The notes under the pieces were generated by a model. It was not told the origin of the DNA. It searched no databases and worked only from the letters and a program-made list of their open reading frames with translations. This document shows positions 34,006-42,342 of a DNA stretch of 64,000 nucleotides, one piece after another. Made by a program: the position numbers and the translations under genes. Each line of letters begins with the position of its first letter. Within the stretch, counting starts at the first letter, position 1. This stretch comes from CAYQQU01 sp964419545 (GTDB lineage: Bacteria > Bacteroidota > Bacteroidia > Chitinophagales > Saprospiraceae), in NCBI GenBank assembly GCA_964419545.1, contig CAYQQU010000008.1:1-64000 (forward strand), read 5' to 3'.

Positions 34006-35181
34006 TTACATCGCCGAAGCAGCAGGCCCGGGGCCGGTGGAAGCGGGGGTGATGAGGACCACGAGCAAGCCGGCGAGGCTAAAGGCGGCGGATACGAAGA
34101 AGGCCGTCTGGCTGCCGAAGGCGTCCCAGAGATAACCCATCAGTACGGAGGCCGGCAGGAGGGCCAGGCCGACGGCCGTAGTGAACAGGCCGTAGGCGGT
34201 TCCGCGCTCCTCGGGTGGCGTGATGTCGGCAATGTAGGCCTTGAAGACGCCCGAGGATAGGCCGTAATAGATGCCGTAGGCGGCGAACAGCAGCCAGATG
34301 GCCAGGGCGGTGGTGCTCAGGCCGAAAAGGACGTAGAGCAGCGCGTAAAAAGCGAAGGCGGCCACGATGACGGGGCGCCGGCCCACCCGGTCGGAAAGGC
34401 CGCCGAAGAGCGGGGCGGCCAGGGCGCAGACAGCGTTGTATAACATCCAAAGCACGGGGATCATGGCGGTAGCAATGCCGGCTTCACCGGCTTTGAGGAT
34501 GAGGAAAGCGTTGGAGGAATTGCCGAGGGTGAACAACACATTGGCGACGAGGAAAAAAAGGAACGCCCGGCTGTGCACCGGCTGGTCGCCGCCGCGTTTG
34601 CGGGCTTTGGCCTTGCCCCGGTACTCGCGAACAAAAGGGAGAAAAGAAAGCGCCAACAGGCCCGGAACGACGGAAAGCAGAAAGACGAGCCGCAGGTTTT
34701 CGGGTGACCAATACAGTATCGCCATTGCCGCTAACGGTCCCAGGATGCAACCCACGCGGTCGAAGGCGCGCTGAATGCCGAAAGCATAGCCCTGCCGGGT
34801 AGCCGACGCGGCGGTGGAGAGGAGCACGTCGCGCGGCGGGTTGCGGGCAGCCTTGCCGATGCGGTCGGTGAAGCGAATGGCCAAAACGTGGCCCCAACTG
34901 CCGGCAAAGTACAGCAGCGGTCGGGCCAGCGCGGCAAGCCCGTAGCCGAAATAGACGAACGGCTTACGACGCCCCGCCCGGTCGGACCAGCGGCCGGAGA
35001 CGGAGCGCAGTAGGGCGGCCGTAGCTTCGGCAATACCCTCGATGAGACCGATGATGGCGCTGGTGGCGCCGAGGCTGATCAGAAACTGGGGCAACAAAGG
35101 GTACACCATCTGCGCCGAAAAATCCGTGAAGAAGGAAACGAGGCCCAGGAGCCAGACGTTGCGGGGGAGGCGAAAGGACAT
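34006..35181 (-). CDS. MFS transporter
   Basis: The 391-residue protein has about 12 hydrophobic segments and the loop 2-3 signature GRWSDRAGRRKPFVYFGY, repeated in weaker form as GGLSDRVGRRPVIV in the second half. It begins NVWLLGLVSFFTDFSAQMVYPLLPQFL, common in a poorly characterised bacterial MFS subgroup. Drug or metabolite export is possible but not shown. It lies downstream of the rlpA gene on the same strand with 47 bp between. Confidence 0.88.
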   Translation of the reverse strand: MSFRLPRNVWLLGLVSFFTDFSAQMVYPLLPQFLISLGATSAIIGLIEGIAEATAALLRSVSGRWSDRAGRRKPFVYFGYGLAALARPLLYFAGSWGHVLAIRFTDRIGKAARNPPRDVLLSTAASATRQGYAFGIQRAFDRVGCILGPLAAMAILYWSPENLRLVFLLSVVPGLLALSFLPFVREYRGKAKARKRGGDQPVHSRAFLFFLVANVLFTLGNSSNAFLILKAGEAGIATAMIPVLWMLYNAVCALAAPLFGGLSDRVGRRPVIVAAFAFYALLYVLFGLSTTALAIWLLFAAYGIYYGLSSGVFKAYIADITPPEERGTAYGLFTTAVGLALLPASVLMGYLWDAFGSQTAFFVSAAFSLAGLLVVLITPASTGPGPAASAM

Positions 35182-35228
35182 AGTGGGGCTGTTTTATTGT
35201 CGGTTTTTTGAGGAGGATTGGATGGCGG

Positions 35229-36017
35229 CTACGGCAAAGAAAGGATATAGCCGTCCAGGAGGTACTGGCCTTTGAGGTGATTGAGGTAGGCGCGGGCGGC
35301 GGAGCGGTCGTCGAAGTAGCCGGTGACTACTTTGTAGAGCGTCGTGCCGGCGCCTTTGTCCTGGCGCAGGAAGATATTGGGCAGCCCCTGCTGCTGCAGC
35401 GCGGTCACCTGGCGCTGGGCGTTGTCGAGCTCGCGGTAGGAAGCCAGCTGAATGGCGTAGCCGCGGCCGAGGTTGCGGGGAGGGGCGACTTCCACGGCGG
35501 CGCCCTTGGTGGTGACGCGATCACCGGAGCTGCTGTAAGTCTGGGGGGCGGGACGGCTACCGGAAGGGTTGTCTTCGGAGTAGCCGATGAGGGTCACGCT
35601 GACTTTGGCGCGGCCGGAGCGCAGCAGGTCGATCCCGGCGGCGGCGGCGCGCGACAGCTGGACGACGACGCCGGGCGCGTAAGCGCCGCGATCGTTGACG
35701 CGTACCACCACCGACTTATTTTTGTCGACGCGGGTGACGCGCAGCAGGGCGCCTTGTGGCATGCGGTGGTGGGCGCAGGTCATGGCGAAGCGATCGTACG
35801 TTTCCCCGAAGGCGGTGGGCCGGCCGTGCAGGTAATCAGCGTAGAAGATGGCGTCGCCGACTTCCGTCTCGCCGGGTTGCCCTTCGCGGTAGATGTGGTC
35901 ATTATCCTCCCAGTTGCGCGCGTTGAGGTTGCGGCGGCGTTGAAGCAGGTCGCTATCCTGGGCGGAGAGACCGAGGGGAAGCAAAATCAGGAAAAGGAGC
36001 AGGCGGGCGGTAGGCAT
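35229..36017 (-). CDS. RlpA-family septal ring protein with SPOR domain
   Basis: The 262-residue protein has a signal peptide (about 1-20), a double-psi beta-barrel RlpA domain (about 45-135) with AIFYADYLHGRPTAFGETYDRFAMTCAHH shape and VVVRVNDRGAYAPG, and a C-terminal SPOR domain (about 180-262) that binds denuded peptidoglycan at division sites. RlpA of Pseudomonas is a lytic transglycosylase; activity here is inferred from the conserved Asp in VRVNDRG. It lies between ftsY and the MFS gene. Confidence 0.92.
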   Translation of the reverse strand: MPTARLLLFLILLPLGLSAQDSDLLQRRRNLNARNWEDNDHIYREGQPGETEVGDAIFYADYLHGRPTAFGETYDRFAMTCAHHRMPQGALLRVTRVDKNKSVVVRVNDRGAYAPGVVVQLSRAAAAGIDLLRSGRAKVSVTLIGYSEDNPSGSRPAPQTYSSSGDRVTTKGAAVEVAPPRNLGRGYAIQLASYRELDNAQRQVTALQQQGLPNIFLRQDKGAGTTLYKVVTGYFDDRSAARAYLNHLKGQYLLDGYILSLP

Positions 36018-36080
36018 GGTTTTCGTTTTTTACCTTGCAAAATACGAAAACCTATTCTGCGCCGCCACCGCAAGGAGCGG

Positions 36081-37034
36081 TCATTCGAAGAGCGAGTCGA
36101 CAAAAGCGCGGCGGTTGAACACCTGCAATTTGTCGATCGCCTCGCCCACGCCGATGTACTTAATCGGTACTTTGAATACATCGGAAATACCGATGGCGAC
36201 GCCGCCCTTGGCGGTGCCGTCCACTTTGGTGAGGGCGAGGGCGGTCACGTCGGTCGCTTCGGTAAAATGGCGGGCCTGTTCGATGGCGTTTTGGCCGGTG
36301 GTGGCGTCAAGAACGAGCAGCACCTCGTGGGGGGCGCCTTCCAGCGATTTGCTGACCGAGCGTTTGATCTTGCCCAGTTCCTTCATCAGGTTGATCTTGG
36401 TATGGAGGCGGCCGGCCGTATCGATGATGGCTACGTCGCAGTCGTTAGACAGGGCAAATTGCACCGTTTCGTAAGCAACGGCCGCCGGGTCGGTATTCAT
36501 CCCTTTGCTGTAGAAGTGGCAGCCCACGCGTTCCGACCAAATCTTGAGCTGGTCGACGGCGGCGGCGCGGAAGGTGTCGGCGGCGCCGAGCACCACTTTT
36601 TTACCCTGCTGCTGGTACTGCCAGGCCAGCTTTCCGATGGTAGTGGTCTTTCCGACGCCGTTGACGCCCACCACGAGGATGACGGCCGGGCGCTGGTCGG
36701 TAGGCAGCACGTAGTCTTCGATGTCGGTGGTATTGTTGTCGGCGAGCACCTGGACGATCTCGTCGCGCAGGATTTCGTTTAGTTCTTCGGTGCCGAGGTA
36801 TTTGTCTTTAGCCACCCGCGCTTCAATGCGTTCGATGATCTTGACGGTAGTGTCGAGCCCCACGTCCGAAGAGATCAGGATATTCTCCAGTTCGTCGAGC
36901 ACCTCTTCGTCGACGGTGGTTTTTCCGGCGACAGCTTTGGTCAATTTGCCGAAAAAGCTGGATTTCGTTTTTTCGAGACCTTTGTCGAGGTCTTCTTTTT
37001 TTTCTTTGTTGAAAAACTTATTGAAAAAGCTCAT
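36081..37034 (-). CDS. ftsY: Signal recognition particle receptor FtsY
   Basis: The 317-residue GTPase receives SRP-ribosome complexes at the inner membrane. It has a short charged N-terminus, the NG domain with P-loop GVNGVGKTTTIGKLA (about 117-131), DTFRAAAVDQL, DTAGRLHTKINLMKEL and TKVDGTAKGG. It lacks the long acidic A domain of E. coli FtsY, as is usual outside Proteobacteria. The ATG at 37034 gives the standard start MSFFNKFF. An upstream terminator separates it from the ribosomal protein operon. Confidence 0.96.
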   Translation of the reverse strand: MSFFNKFFNKEKKEDLDKGLEKTKSSFFGKLTKAVAGKTTVDEEVLDELENILISSDVGLDTTVKIIERIEARVAKDKYLGTEELNEILRDEIVQVLADNNTTDIEDYVLPTDQRPAVILVVGVNGVGKTTTIGKLAWQYQQQGKKVVLGAADTFRAAAVDQLKIWSERVGCHFYSKGMNTDPAAVAYETVQFALSNDCDVAIIDTAGRLHTKINLMKELGKIKRSVSKSLEGAPHEVLLVLDATTGQNAIEQARHFTEATDVTALALTKVDGTAKGGVAIGISDVFKVPIKYIGVGEAIDKLQVFNRRAFVDSLFE

Positions 37035-37077
37035 GACCGGCGGGGGCGTGTATTTTGATGATGATAGACCAACACAC

Positions 37078-37112
37078 AAAGAGGCTTTTCCTGGTGGGAG
37101 AAAAGCCTCTTT
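37078..37112 (-). terminator. Intrinsic terminator after the DUF4295 gene
   Basis: AAAGAGGCTTTTC (37078-37090) and GAAAAGCCTCTTT (37100-37112) form a perfect 13-bp stem with a 9-base loop. It ends the tRNA-rpmB-rpmG-DUF4295 transcript before ftsY. Confidence 0.85.
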
Positions 37113-37143
37113 GGCAAGAAAGAAAGCAGTGGTTGTTCGCGAA

Positions 37144-37320
37144 TTACTTGGCGTCCGCGAAGAACTCCTTTACCTTATCTTTGTGGATAATCAGTTCTTT
37201 GTACGAGTACTTACCCGTTTTCGGGTCTTTGACACTCTTGATGACCTTGACGTGGTCACGGCCGGAGCCCGCGTTGGCGGCGCGCTGGGCGACTCTTGCG
37301 TTCTTAGAAACTTTAGCCAT
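37144..37320 (-). CDS. DUF4295 small basic protein
   Basis: This 58-residue protein (MAKVSKNARVAQRAANAGSG ... EFFADAK) belongs to DUF4295, a family seen in Bacteroidota directly after rpmG. It is basic and ribosome-protein-like in composition. Its function is not established; a ribosome-associated role is suggested by its constant place in this operon. It follows rpmG by 70 bp and is closed by a strong terminator. Confidence 0.93.
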   Translation of the reverse strand: MAKVSKNARVAQRAANAGSGRDHVKVIKSVKDPKTGKYSYKELIIHKDKVKEFFADAK

Positions 37321-37390
37321 GATTATATGTATTTCAGTAGATGCTAAAAAATTTTGGCTAAAATAACCAATCGCATCCAGCTTGTCAAGT

Positions 37391-37579
37391 TTATTTGATC
37401 TCCCGGTGGAGCGTAACCTTTTTCAGGATGGGATTGTACTTCTTCAATTCCAGCCGGTCGGGTGTATTTTTGCGATTCTTCTGCGTGACGTAACGCGAAG
37501 TGCCGGGCATCCCAGATTTTTTGTGCTCCGTACATTCCAGGATGACCTGGATGCGGTTGCCTTTGCTTTTCTTAGCCAT
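37391..37579 (-). CDS. rpmG: 50S ribosomal protein L33
   Basis: The 62-residue protein MAKKSKGNRIQVILECTEHK ... has the L33 core. It contains Cys16 but not the paired CxxC zinc motifs, so it is the zinc-free form. It lies between rpmB (20 bp upstream) and the DUF4295 gene. Confidence 0.96.
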   Translation of the reverse strand: MAKKSKGNRIQVILECTEHKKSGMPGTSRYVTQKNRKNTPDRLELKKYNPILKKVTLHREIK

Positions 37580-37599
37580 GGTGCTTAGCGTTTAGAAAA

Positions 37600-37854
37600 T
37601 TAGTCGTTCAGTTTTACGCCTGTATCCACGCCTTTGCCTTCCAGCTTCTTCAGATAGGCGTAAATGCCCAGCTTGTTAATGGAGCGCAGCGCGGTGGAGG
37701 ATACTTTCAGCGTAATCCACTGATCCGTTTCCGGTACGTAAAAGCGCTTTTTGTGTAGATTCGGCAAAAAGCGGCGCTTCGTTTTACGATTCGAGTGAGA
37801 GACCGAATTACCGGTGATCGGACGCTTCCCCGTAAGTTGACAAACCTTAGACAT
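37600..37854 (-). CDS. rpmB: 50S ribosomal protein L28
   Basis: The 84-residue protein starts MSKVCQLTGKRPITGNSVSH, the invariant L28 N-terminus, with NRKTKRRFLPNLHKKRF. A frame extension upstream runs into the tRNA gene and is not real, so the ATG at 37854 is used. It is cotranscribed with tRNA-Arg upstream and rpmG downstream. Confidence 0.97.
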   Translation of the reverse strand: MSKVCQLTGKRPITGNSVSHSNRKTKRRFLPNLHKKRFYVPETDQWITLKVSSTALRSINKLGIYAYLKKLEGKGVDTGVKLND

Positions 37855-37910
37855 GGTCTTCGTATTTCTGCGAAAAAGAAAGCCGGAAATGATCCGGCCG
37901 TATTCGGTAG

Positions 37911-37984
37911 TGACTCCGTCAGGATTCGAACCTGAAACCTCTTGATCCGTAGTCAAGTGCTCTATCCAGTTGAGCTACGGAGCC
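37911..37984 (-). tRNA. tRNA-Arg (anticodon ACG)
   Basis: The 74-nt cloverleaf has acceptor arms GGCTCCG and CGGAGTC, D-arm with AGCTCAACTGGATAGAGC, anticodon stem CTTGA/TCAAG around loop CTACGGA (anticodon ACG, to be edited to ICG for CGN codons), and TTCGAAT in the T-loop. CCA is not encoded. Confidence 0.96.
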
Positions 37985-38028
37985 TGCAAGCATGGCCGCA
38001 TTTTACCTTCTCGGTTCAAATGCGGATG

Positions 38029-38059
38029 CAAAAATAGGGGTTTTCGTATTCAATGCAAA
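38029..38059 (-). promoter_or_regulatory. Near-consensus promoter of the tRNA-Arg/rpmB operon
   Basis: On the minus strand TTTG (38059-38056) is followed after 19 bases by TATTTTTG (38036-38029), a full match to the Bacteroidota -33/-7 consensus. Transcription would begin about 38 bases before the tRNA. Confidence 0.75.
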
Positions 38060-38114
38060 GCCTTTCGGGAATAAAAAGTTCCGAAAAATACGTTGTAACT
38101 TTCCATAAAAAAAC

Positions 38115-39284
38115 ATGCATCCCGTTCTGAGTACGCCGTTTTCCCTAATGTTCGCCCTGCTGCTCAGCAGCTGCGGCGGCAATGCGCCGGCCTCCGATCC
38201 CGCTTCGATCGCGGATACTTCGCAGGAAACTACCCGCGAAAACCAGACCTTCACCCCGGACGGCCACTGGCGCCTGCGGGGTACGGTCGGCCGGTATCCC
38301 GTTTTTATGGATTTGCAACTGACCACTTTACCCGACACCTTTTATCAGGGCTATTATTATTATGAAAAATTCCGCGAGCCCATTGCAGTGGTCGGGGCGG
38401 TCGATGCTTCCGGACAACTGGAGCTGGAGGAATATCTGCACTGGACCGGTAGCGCGACCGGGGTTTTTCGGGGAAGCTGGGGTCGGGAAGGCGCCTATAC
38501 CGGGCAGTGGGTGAACGCGGCAACGGAGGATTCCCTCGCATTTACCTTGACGTACGACCTATCCGGCGGCGCCGTTGCTTTTCAGCGGTTCTTTTTTACC
38601 GATTCGCTGACCCTGGACGTGGGGCCGGAAGACAAATGGCAGGCTTTCGTCAGCCAGGAATGGCTCTGGCCTCGTTTGCTGCGCGATTCAGCACGGGAAG
38701 CGTTTCTGGCCGGCGCCATCATGGCTGCCATGGCGGGCGACAAAGCGGCCGTGCGGAATAGCCGCCCCGAGGCGGCGTTTGACGATTACAAACGGCGATT
38801 TTTCGATTTTGCCCGGGCGGAGGCGGCAAGTATGGGCGAAGATGCGATCTCCCCGCCCGATTACCAGCGCAGCGCATCCATGGAGTTGATCTACAACGAC
38901 GGCCGGTGGTTGACCTTCGGTTACGCCGGCTATGAGTACACCGGCGGCGCCCACGGCAATTACGGCGCTGCTTTGGTGACCTACGACCTGGAACGGCGCC
39001 GTTCGCTCGAACTGCAAGATGTTTTTAAGCCGGGTTACGAGGCGGTCGTCGGCGAAGCACTCGCCCGGGCCCTGCGCGCTGCTTATGGGCTTGCCGATGA
39101 CGAGCCGCTGAGCAACGTAATATTCGAAGATACGATCGCGCCAAATGACAATTTCGGGATCGCCGGCAAGGGGTTGGTTTTTAACTACGTTCCCTATGAG
39201 ATCGCTTCCTACGCCGATGGAGAAATCCGGTTATTCGTTCCTTTTTCCGAAATAGAAGCAGTACTGCAACCGGGATTGCAGTAG
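38115..39284 (+). CDS. RsiV-like (DUF3298) lipoprotein
   Basis: The 389-residue protein has a signal and lipobox LLSSC (Cys about 20). The C-terminal half contains the DUF3298/RsiV signature: a first SMELIYNDGRWLTFGYAGYEYTGGAHG-like segment and the final VFNYVPYEIASYADGEIRLFVPFSEI. In Bacillus, RsiV is an anti-sigma factor that binds lysozyme through this domain, but here there is no cytoplasmic anti-sigma part, so a sensor or binding lipoprotein is more likely. It diverges from the tRNA operon. Function is inferred at family level only. Confidence 0.82.
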   Translation: MHPVLSTPFSLMFALLLSSCGGNAPASDPASIADTSQETTRENQTFTPDGHWRLRGTVGRYPVFMDLQLTTLPDTFYQGYYYYEKFREPIAVVGAVDASGQLELEEYLHWTGSATGVFRGSWGREGAYTGQWVNAATEDSLAFTLTYDLSGGAVAFQRFFFTDSLTLDVGPEDKWQAFVSQEWLWPRLLRDSAREAFLAGAIMAAMAGDKAAVRNSRPEAAFDDYKRRFFDFARAEAASMGEDAISPPDYQRSASMELIYNDGRWLTFGYAGYEYTGGAHGNYGAALVTYDLERRRSLELQDVFKPGYEAVVGEALARALRAAYGLADDEPLSNVIFEDTIAPNDNFGIAGKGLVFNYVPYEIASYADGEIRLFVPFSEIEAVLQPGLQ

Positions 39285-39296
39285 GGGCCGCCGGCA

Positions 39297-40478
39297 TCAC
39301 CACTTTTGCACCCCGCCTTCCCGCAGCGCGTCGATCGCCATGCGGACACTGATCGCGGCGGTAGCGCCGGTACGCACATTAGAAACGGGGGTTTTTCCAG
39401 CGAGGATCGACTGGTAGAAATCCCGGAAAGCGTAGTGGGTGCCTTCCCAGTTTTCGTTCTCTCTTTCCACCTCAATGGGTTCTCCGGCGCCGTCCTCAAT
39501 TTTTTTGAGGGTAGCGCCGGAGACGCCGTCGACCGTGCCGCGTTCTTTTTTATTCAGATTCTCGTAATATACCCATCCGCGGTCGATCTTCAGTTCGATC
39601 GTGGCCTTGCTGCCCTTGAACTTAAACTGGTAGCCTTCGTGGGCGTTGGCGGTGAGGGAAATGCAATTGACTTTCATGCCGTCGGGATATTCGAGCAGGG
39701 TATTGACGTTGTCGAAAGTTTCCCGTCCGTCCTGCCAGTAGTCGACGCCGCCGAAGCCGACCGCCCGCACGGGATGGGTGTCGAAGACCCAGTTGACAAA
39801 GTCGATCTGGTGGGAGTGGAGTTCGGCGGTCAGGCCGCCCGAAAATTCCCGGTACATCCGCCAGTTGATGATGCGCTCGTATTGCGGATCGGGTACGGGG
39901 CGCCGCCAGTCGCCATTGCGGTTCCACTGGATATAGACGTTGGTGATCTGCCCCAGGTACCCTTTGCGGATAATTTCCGCCACCCTGAAATACAGGGGGT
40001 GATAGCGGTACTGGTGTCCGACGAGGAAAGTGCGATCTGAGCTTTCCACTCGCTTCATCAGTTCGCGGGCTTCCTTTTTTTGATAGGTCATCGCCTTTTC
40101 GCAGTAGATGTGCTTGCCGCTGTCCAGGGCGTCGACGGCCATTTGGTAGTGCATAGACAGAGGGGTGGCGATGAGTACGGCGTCGACCTCCGGGTCGTCC
40201 AGCAGTTTTCGGTAGTCCGGATACGCCCGGCAGCCCTTGCCGGCGTCGGCTACGGCCTTTTTGAGCCGAAAGGGGAGAATATCCGAACAAGCCACGGTTT
40301 TAAACTGAGGCATATCTTTGAGCAACCGAATGATGCCGCCGCCGCGATCGCCTGTACCGATCACGCCGAGCTGCACCACGTCATTTTTAGCGATGGGTTT
40401 TCCGAGCGGCCGGGTGCTGCCTATGGTGAGCGCGCCGGCTGCCAGCGCACTGGTCGTTAGGAATTTTCTTCTGTTCAT
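39297..40478 (-). CDS. Gfo/Idh/MocA oxidoreductase, Tat-exported (first)
   Basis: The 393-residue protein starts MNRRKFLTTSALAAGALTIG, a twin-arginine signal, which fixes the start at 40478 and places the folded, cofactor-loaded enzyme outside the cytoplasm. The Rossmann motif is LGVIGTGDRGGGIIRLL and the substrate-domain motif is YCEKAMTYQKKEARELM, with conserved Lys in EKA. Such enzymes oxidise or reduce sugars, often giving 3-keto-sugars. It diverges from a DUF1080 protein, a family linked to 3-keto-disaccharide hydrolysis, which suggests one pathway (inference). Confidence 0.92.
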   Translation of the reverse strand: MNRRKFLTTSALAAGALTIGSTRPLGKPIAKNDVVQLGVIGTGDRGGGIIRLLKDMPQFKTVACSDILPFRLKKAVADAGKGCRAYPDYRKLLDDPEVDAVLIATPLSMHYQMAVDALDSGKHIYCEKAMTYQKKEARELMKRVESSDRTFLVGHQYRYHPLYFRVAEIIRKGYLGQITNVYIQWNRNGDWRRPVPDPQYERIINWRMYREFSGGLTAELHSHQIDFVNWVFDTHPVRAVGFGGVDYWQDGRETFDNVNTLLEYPDGMKVNCISLTANAHEGYQFKFKGSKATIELKIDRGWVYYENLNKKERGTVDGVSGATLKKIEDGAGEPIEVERENENWEGTHYAFRDFYQSILAGKTPVSNVRTGATAAISVRMAIDALREGGVQKW

Positions 40479-40536
40479 AATAATGGTTAGATTTACTTTC
40501 TCCGTTGTTGGGTATATCACAATAAAACAAAAAGTA

Positions 40537-41922
40537 ATGAAAAAGGAACGCTTGCTGATTATCTGTTGTCTGTTCGGGGTGTATTTGTCAGGGTATGGCA
40601 GCGCCGCCACCGAAGGCTGGAAGAATCTTTTCAATGGCAAAGACCTCAGCGGCTGGGAGGTGCGGAACGGCGAGGCCGCCTACGAAGTGCGGGACGGAGC
40701 GATCGTAGGGATTACCAGGGCGGGCACCCCGAACACCTTTCTTTGCACCGAAGCCCGTTATGACGACTTTATTCTGGAGCTTGAAGTATGGGGCGACGCC
40801 GCCATCAATTCCGGCATACAGTTCCGTAGCAATAGCCGGCCGGACTATCGCGACGGCCGGGTGCATGGCTACCAGGCCGAGATCGACCCCAGCCCGCGCG
40901 CCTATAGCGGCGGTATTTATGACGAAGCCCGGCGCGGGTGGCTGTATCCGCTGGGCGATAATCCCGAGGCTCGTCAGGCGTACCGGGTCGGACAGTGGAA
41001 CCACTACCGGATCGAGGCCGTAGGCTCCGAGTTGCGCATCTGGGTAAATGGGGTCAATACCGCCAACCTGGTGGACGATATGACGGATTCGGGCTTTATC
41101 GGCCTGCAGGTGCACAGCATCGGGGAGGCGGAGCTCGCCGGTCGCGAGATCCGCTGGCGCAATATCCGCATCCAAACGGAAAATCTGGCTGACGAACGCT
41201 GGCCGATGGCGCCCCACACCCCTGAGCTTAACCTGATTCCCAATACCCTGACCGAATACGAGAAGCGCAAAGGCTGGCGATTGCTCTGGGACGGCCAAAC
41301 CACGGAAGGCTGGCGCAGCGCCCGCGGGCCCGAGTTTCCCGCCCGGGGCTGGGAAATAAAAGACGGCGTACTGACCGTACTGGAGTCCGGCGGCGGCGAA
41401 TCGACCCACGGCGGCGACATCATCACCGTCGACCGGTTCGGCAATTTTGAACTCACCCTGGAGTTTCGCATCACCGAAGGCGCCAATAGCGGCGTCAAGT
41501 ATTTTGTGGATCCCGAACTCAACAAAGGCAAAGGATCGGCGATCGGCCTGGAGTACCAGATCCTGGACGACGAGCGGCATGCCGACGCTGAGCAGGGCGT
41601 AGCCGGCAATCGTACGTTGGCTTCCCTGTACGACCTGATCCCCGCCCGAAACCTCTCTGTGCCGGGACGCGGCAAAGTATTCCGGGGAGTGGGGGAATGG
41701 AACCGGGCGCGTATCGTGGCGCGCGGCAACCACGTCGAGCACTGGCTCAACGGCTTCAAGATGGTGGCGTACGAACGCAGCACACCCATGTACCGCGCAC
41801 TGGTGGCCTATAGCAAATACAAGGTTTGGCCGGGATTCGGCGAGCTGCCGGCAGGGCATATTTTATTGCAGGATCATGGGAATCGGGTTTCGTTCCGGAG
41901 TATAAAGGTTCGGGAGTTTTAG
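40537..41922 (+). CDS. DUF1080 (3-keto-disaccharide hydrolase-like) protein, two domains
   Basis: The 461-residue secreted protein has a signal peptide ending near GYGSA and two concanavalin-like DUF1080 domains, about 27-215 (WKNLFNGKDLSGWEV ... INSGIQFRSNSRP ... YQAEID) and 245-461 (WRLLWDGQTTEGWRS ... NSGVKYFVDPE ... EYQILDD). DUF1080 includes hydrolases that cleave 3-keto-disaccharides in Bacteroidota. The start at 40537 is chosen for the signal peptide; the frame continues upstream into the divergent gene. The 58-bp spacing to the oxidoreductase start implies shared control. Confidence 0.9.
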   Translation: MKKERLLIICCLFGVYLSGYGSAATEGWKNLFNGKDLSGWEVRNGEAAYEVRDGAIVGITRAGTPNTFLCTEARYDDFILELEVWGDAAINSGIQFRSNSRPDYRDGRVHGYQAEIDPSPRAYSGGIYDEARRGWLYPLGDNPEARQAYRVGQWNHYRIEAVGSELRIWVNGVNTANLVDDMTDSGFIGLQVHSIGEAELAGREIRWRNIRIQTENLADERWPMAPHTPELNLIPNTLTEYEKRKGWRLLWDGQTTEGWRSARGPEFPARGWEIKDGVLTVLESGGGESTHGGDIITVDRFGNFELTLEFRITEGANSGVKYFVDPELNKGKGSAIGLEYQILDDERHADAEQGVAGNRTLASLYDLIPARNLSVPGRGKVFRGVGEWNRARIVARGNHVEHWLNGFKMVAYERSTPMYRALVAYSKYKVWPGFGELPAGHILLQDHGNRVSFRSIKVREF

Positions 41923-41954
41923 AAGTAAAGGTTGTAAGCGGTTTGCTTGGTATC

Positions 41955-42118
41955 AGAGCTTGTTTGGAGGTAGTGCTTTTGAAGCGAAAAACTCAGATTT
42001 TGGGTTCTCCCGAAGGGATTTTTCCGGCTCATAGCAGCGCTACGGGCCGGAAAAATGCCACAGGGAGGTTCCAAAAGCTGGGTTTTGCAGCCAAAATGAC
42101 TACCTCCAAACAAGCTCT
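41955..42118. mobile_element. 164-bp MITE-like palindromic element
   Basis: The ends are perfect 20-bp inverted repeats, AGAGCTTGTTTGGAGGTAGT at 41955-41974 and its complement at 42099-42118. A central stem pairs 42015-42028 with 42046-42059 in 13 of 14 positions. There is no coding capacity. Fifty-one bases of its left part recur exactly, inverted, at 1-51. No clear target duplication is visible. A non-autonomous transposable element or a REP-type palindrome are both possible. Confidence 0.75.
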
Positions 42119-42150
42119 CAGGGTTGGTGGCAAGTGGATTGCATGCTATA

Positions 42151-42273
42151 CGCAGCGATAAAGATTGGAAATGGAGTGTTAAAAACGAATTTGTTTCAAT
42201 GGAAGTGAAGCCGGAATTCGTCCAGGTCATCAGGCAAGAGCGGTCGGAGGAAGCGGAAGCGGAAGGGGAATGA
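42151..42273 (+). pseudogene. Remnant of an Rpn-family nuclease C-terminus
   Basis: The frame ending at the TGA 42271-42273 reads MEVKPEFVQVIRQERSEE, close to VLEVTPEFVQTIRQELAEK at the end of the intact Rpn protein at 842-1837. Upstream, after a frameshift, KIGNGVLKTNLFQ resembles the preceding residues. Nothing else of the gene remains. It lies 33 bases after the palindromic element. Confidence 0.65.
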
Positions 42274-42342
42274 TGTCCACACTTTCAGGGTCGAAACGCT
42301 GAAACCTACCGTAATAAAATTCCGAACTTGGTTTTCTGACCC

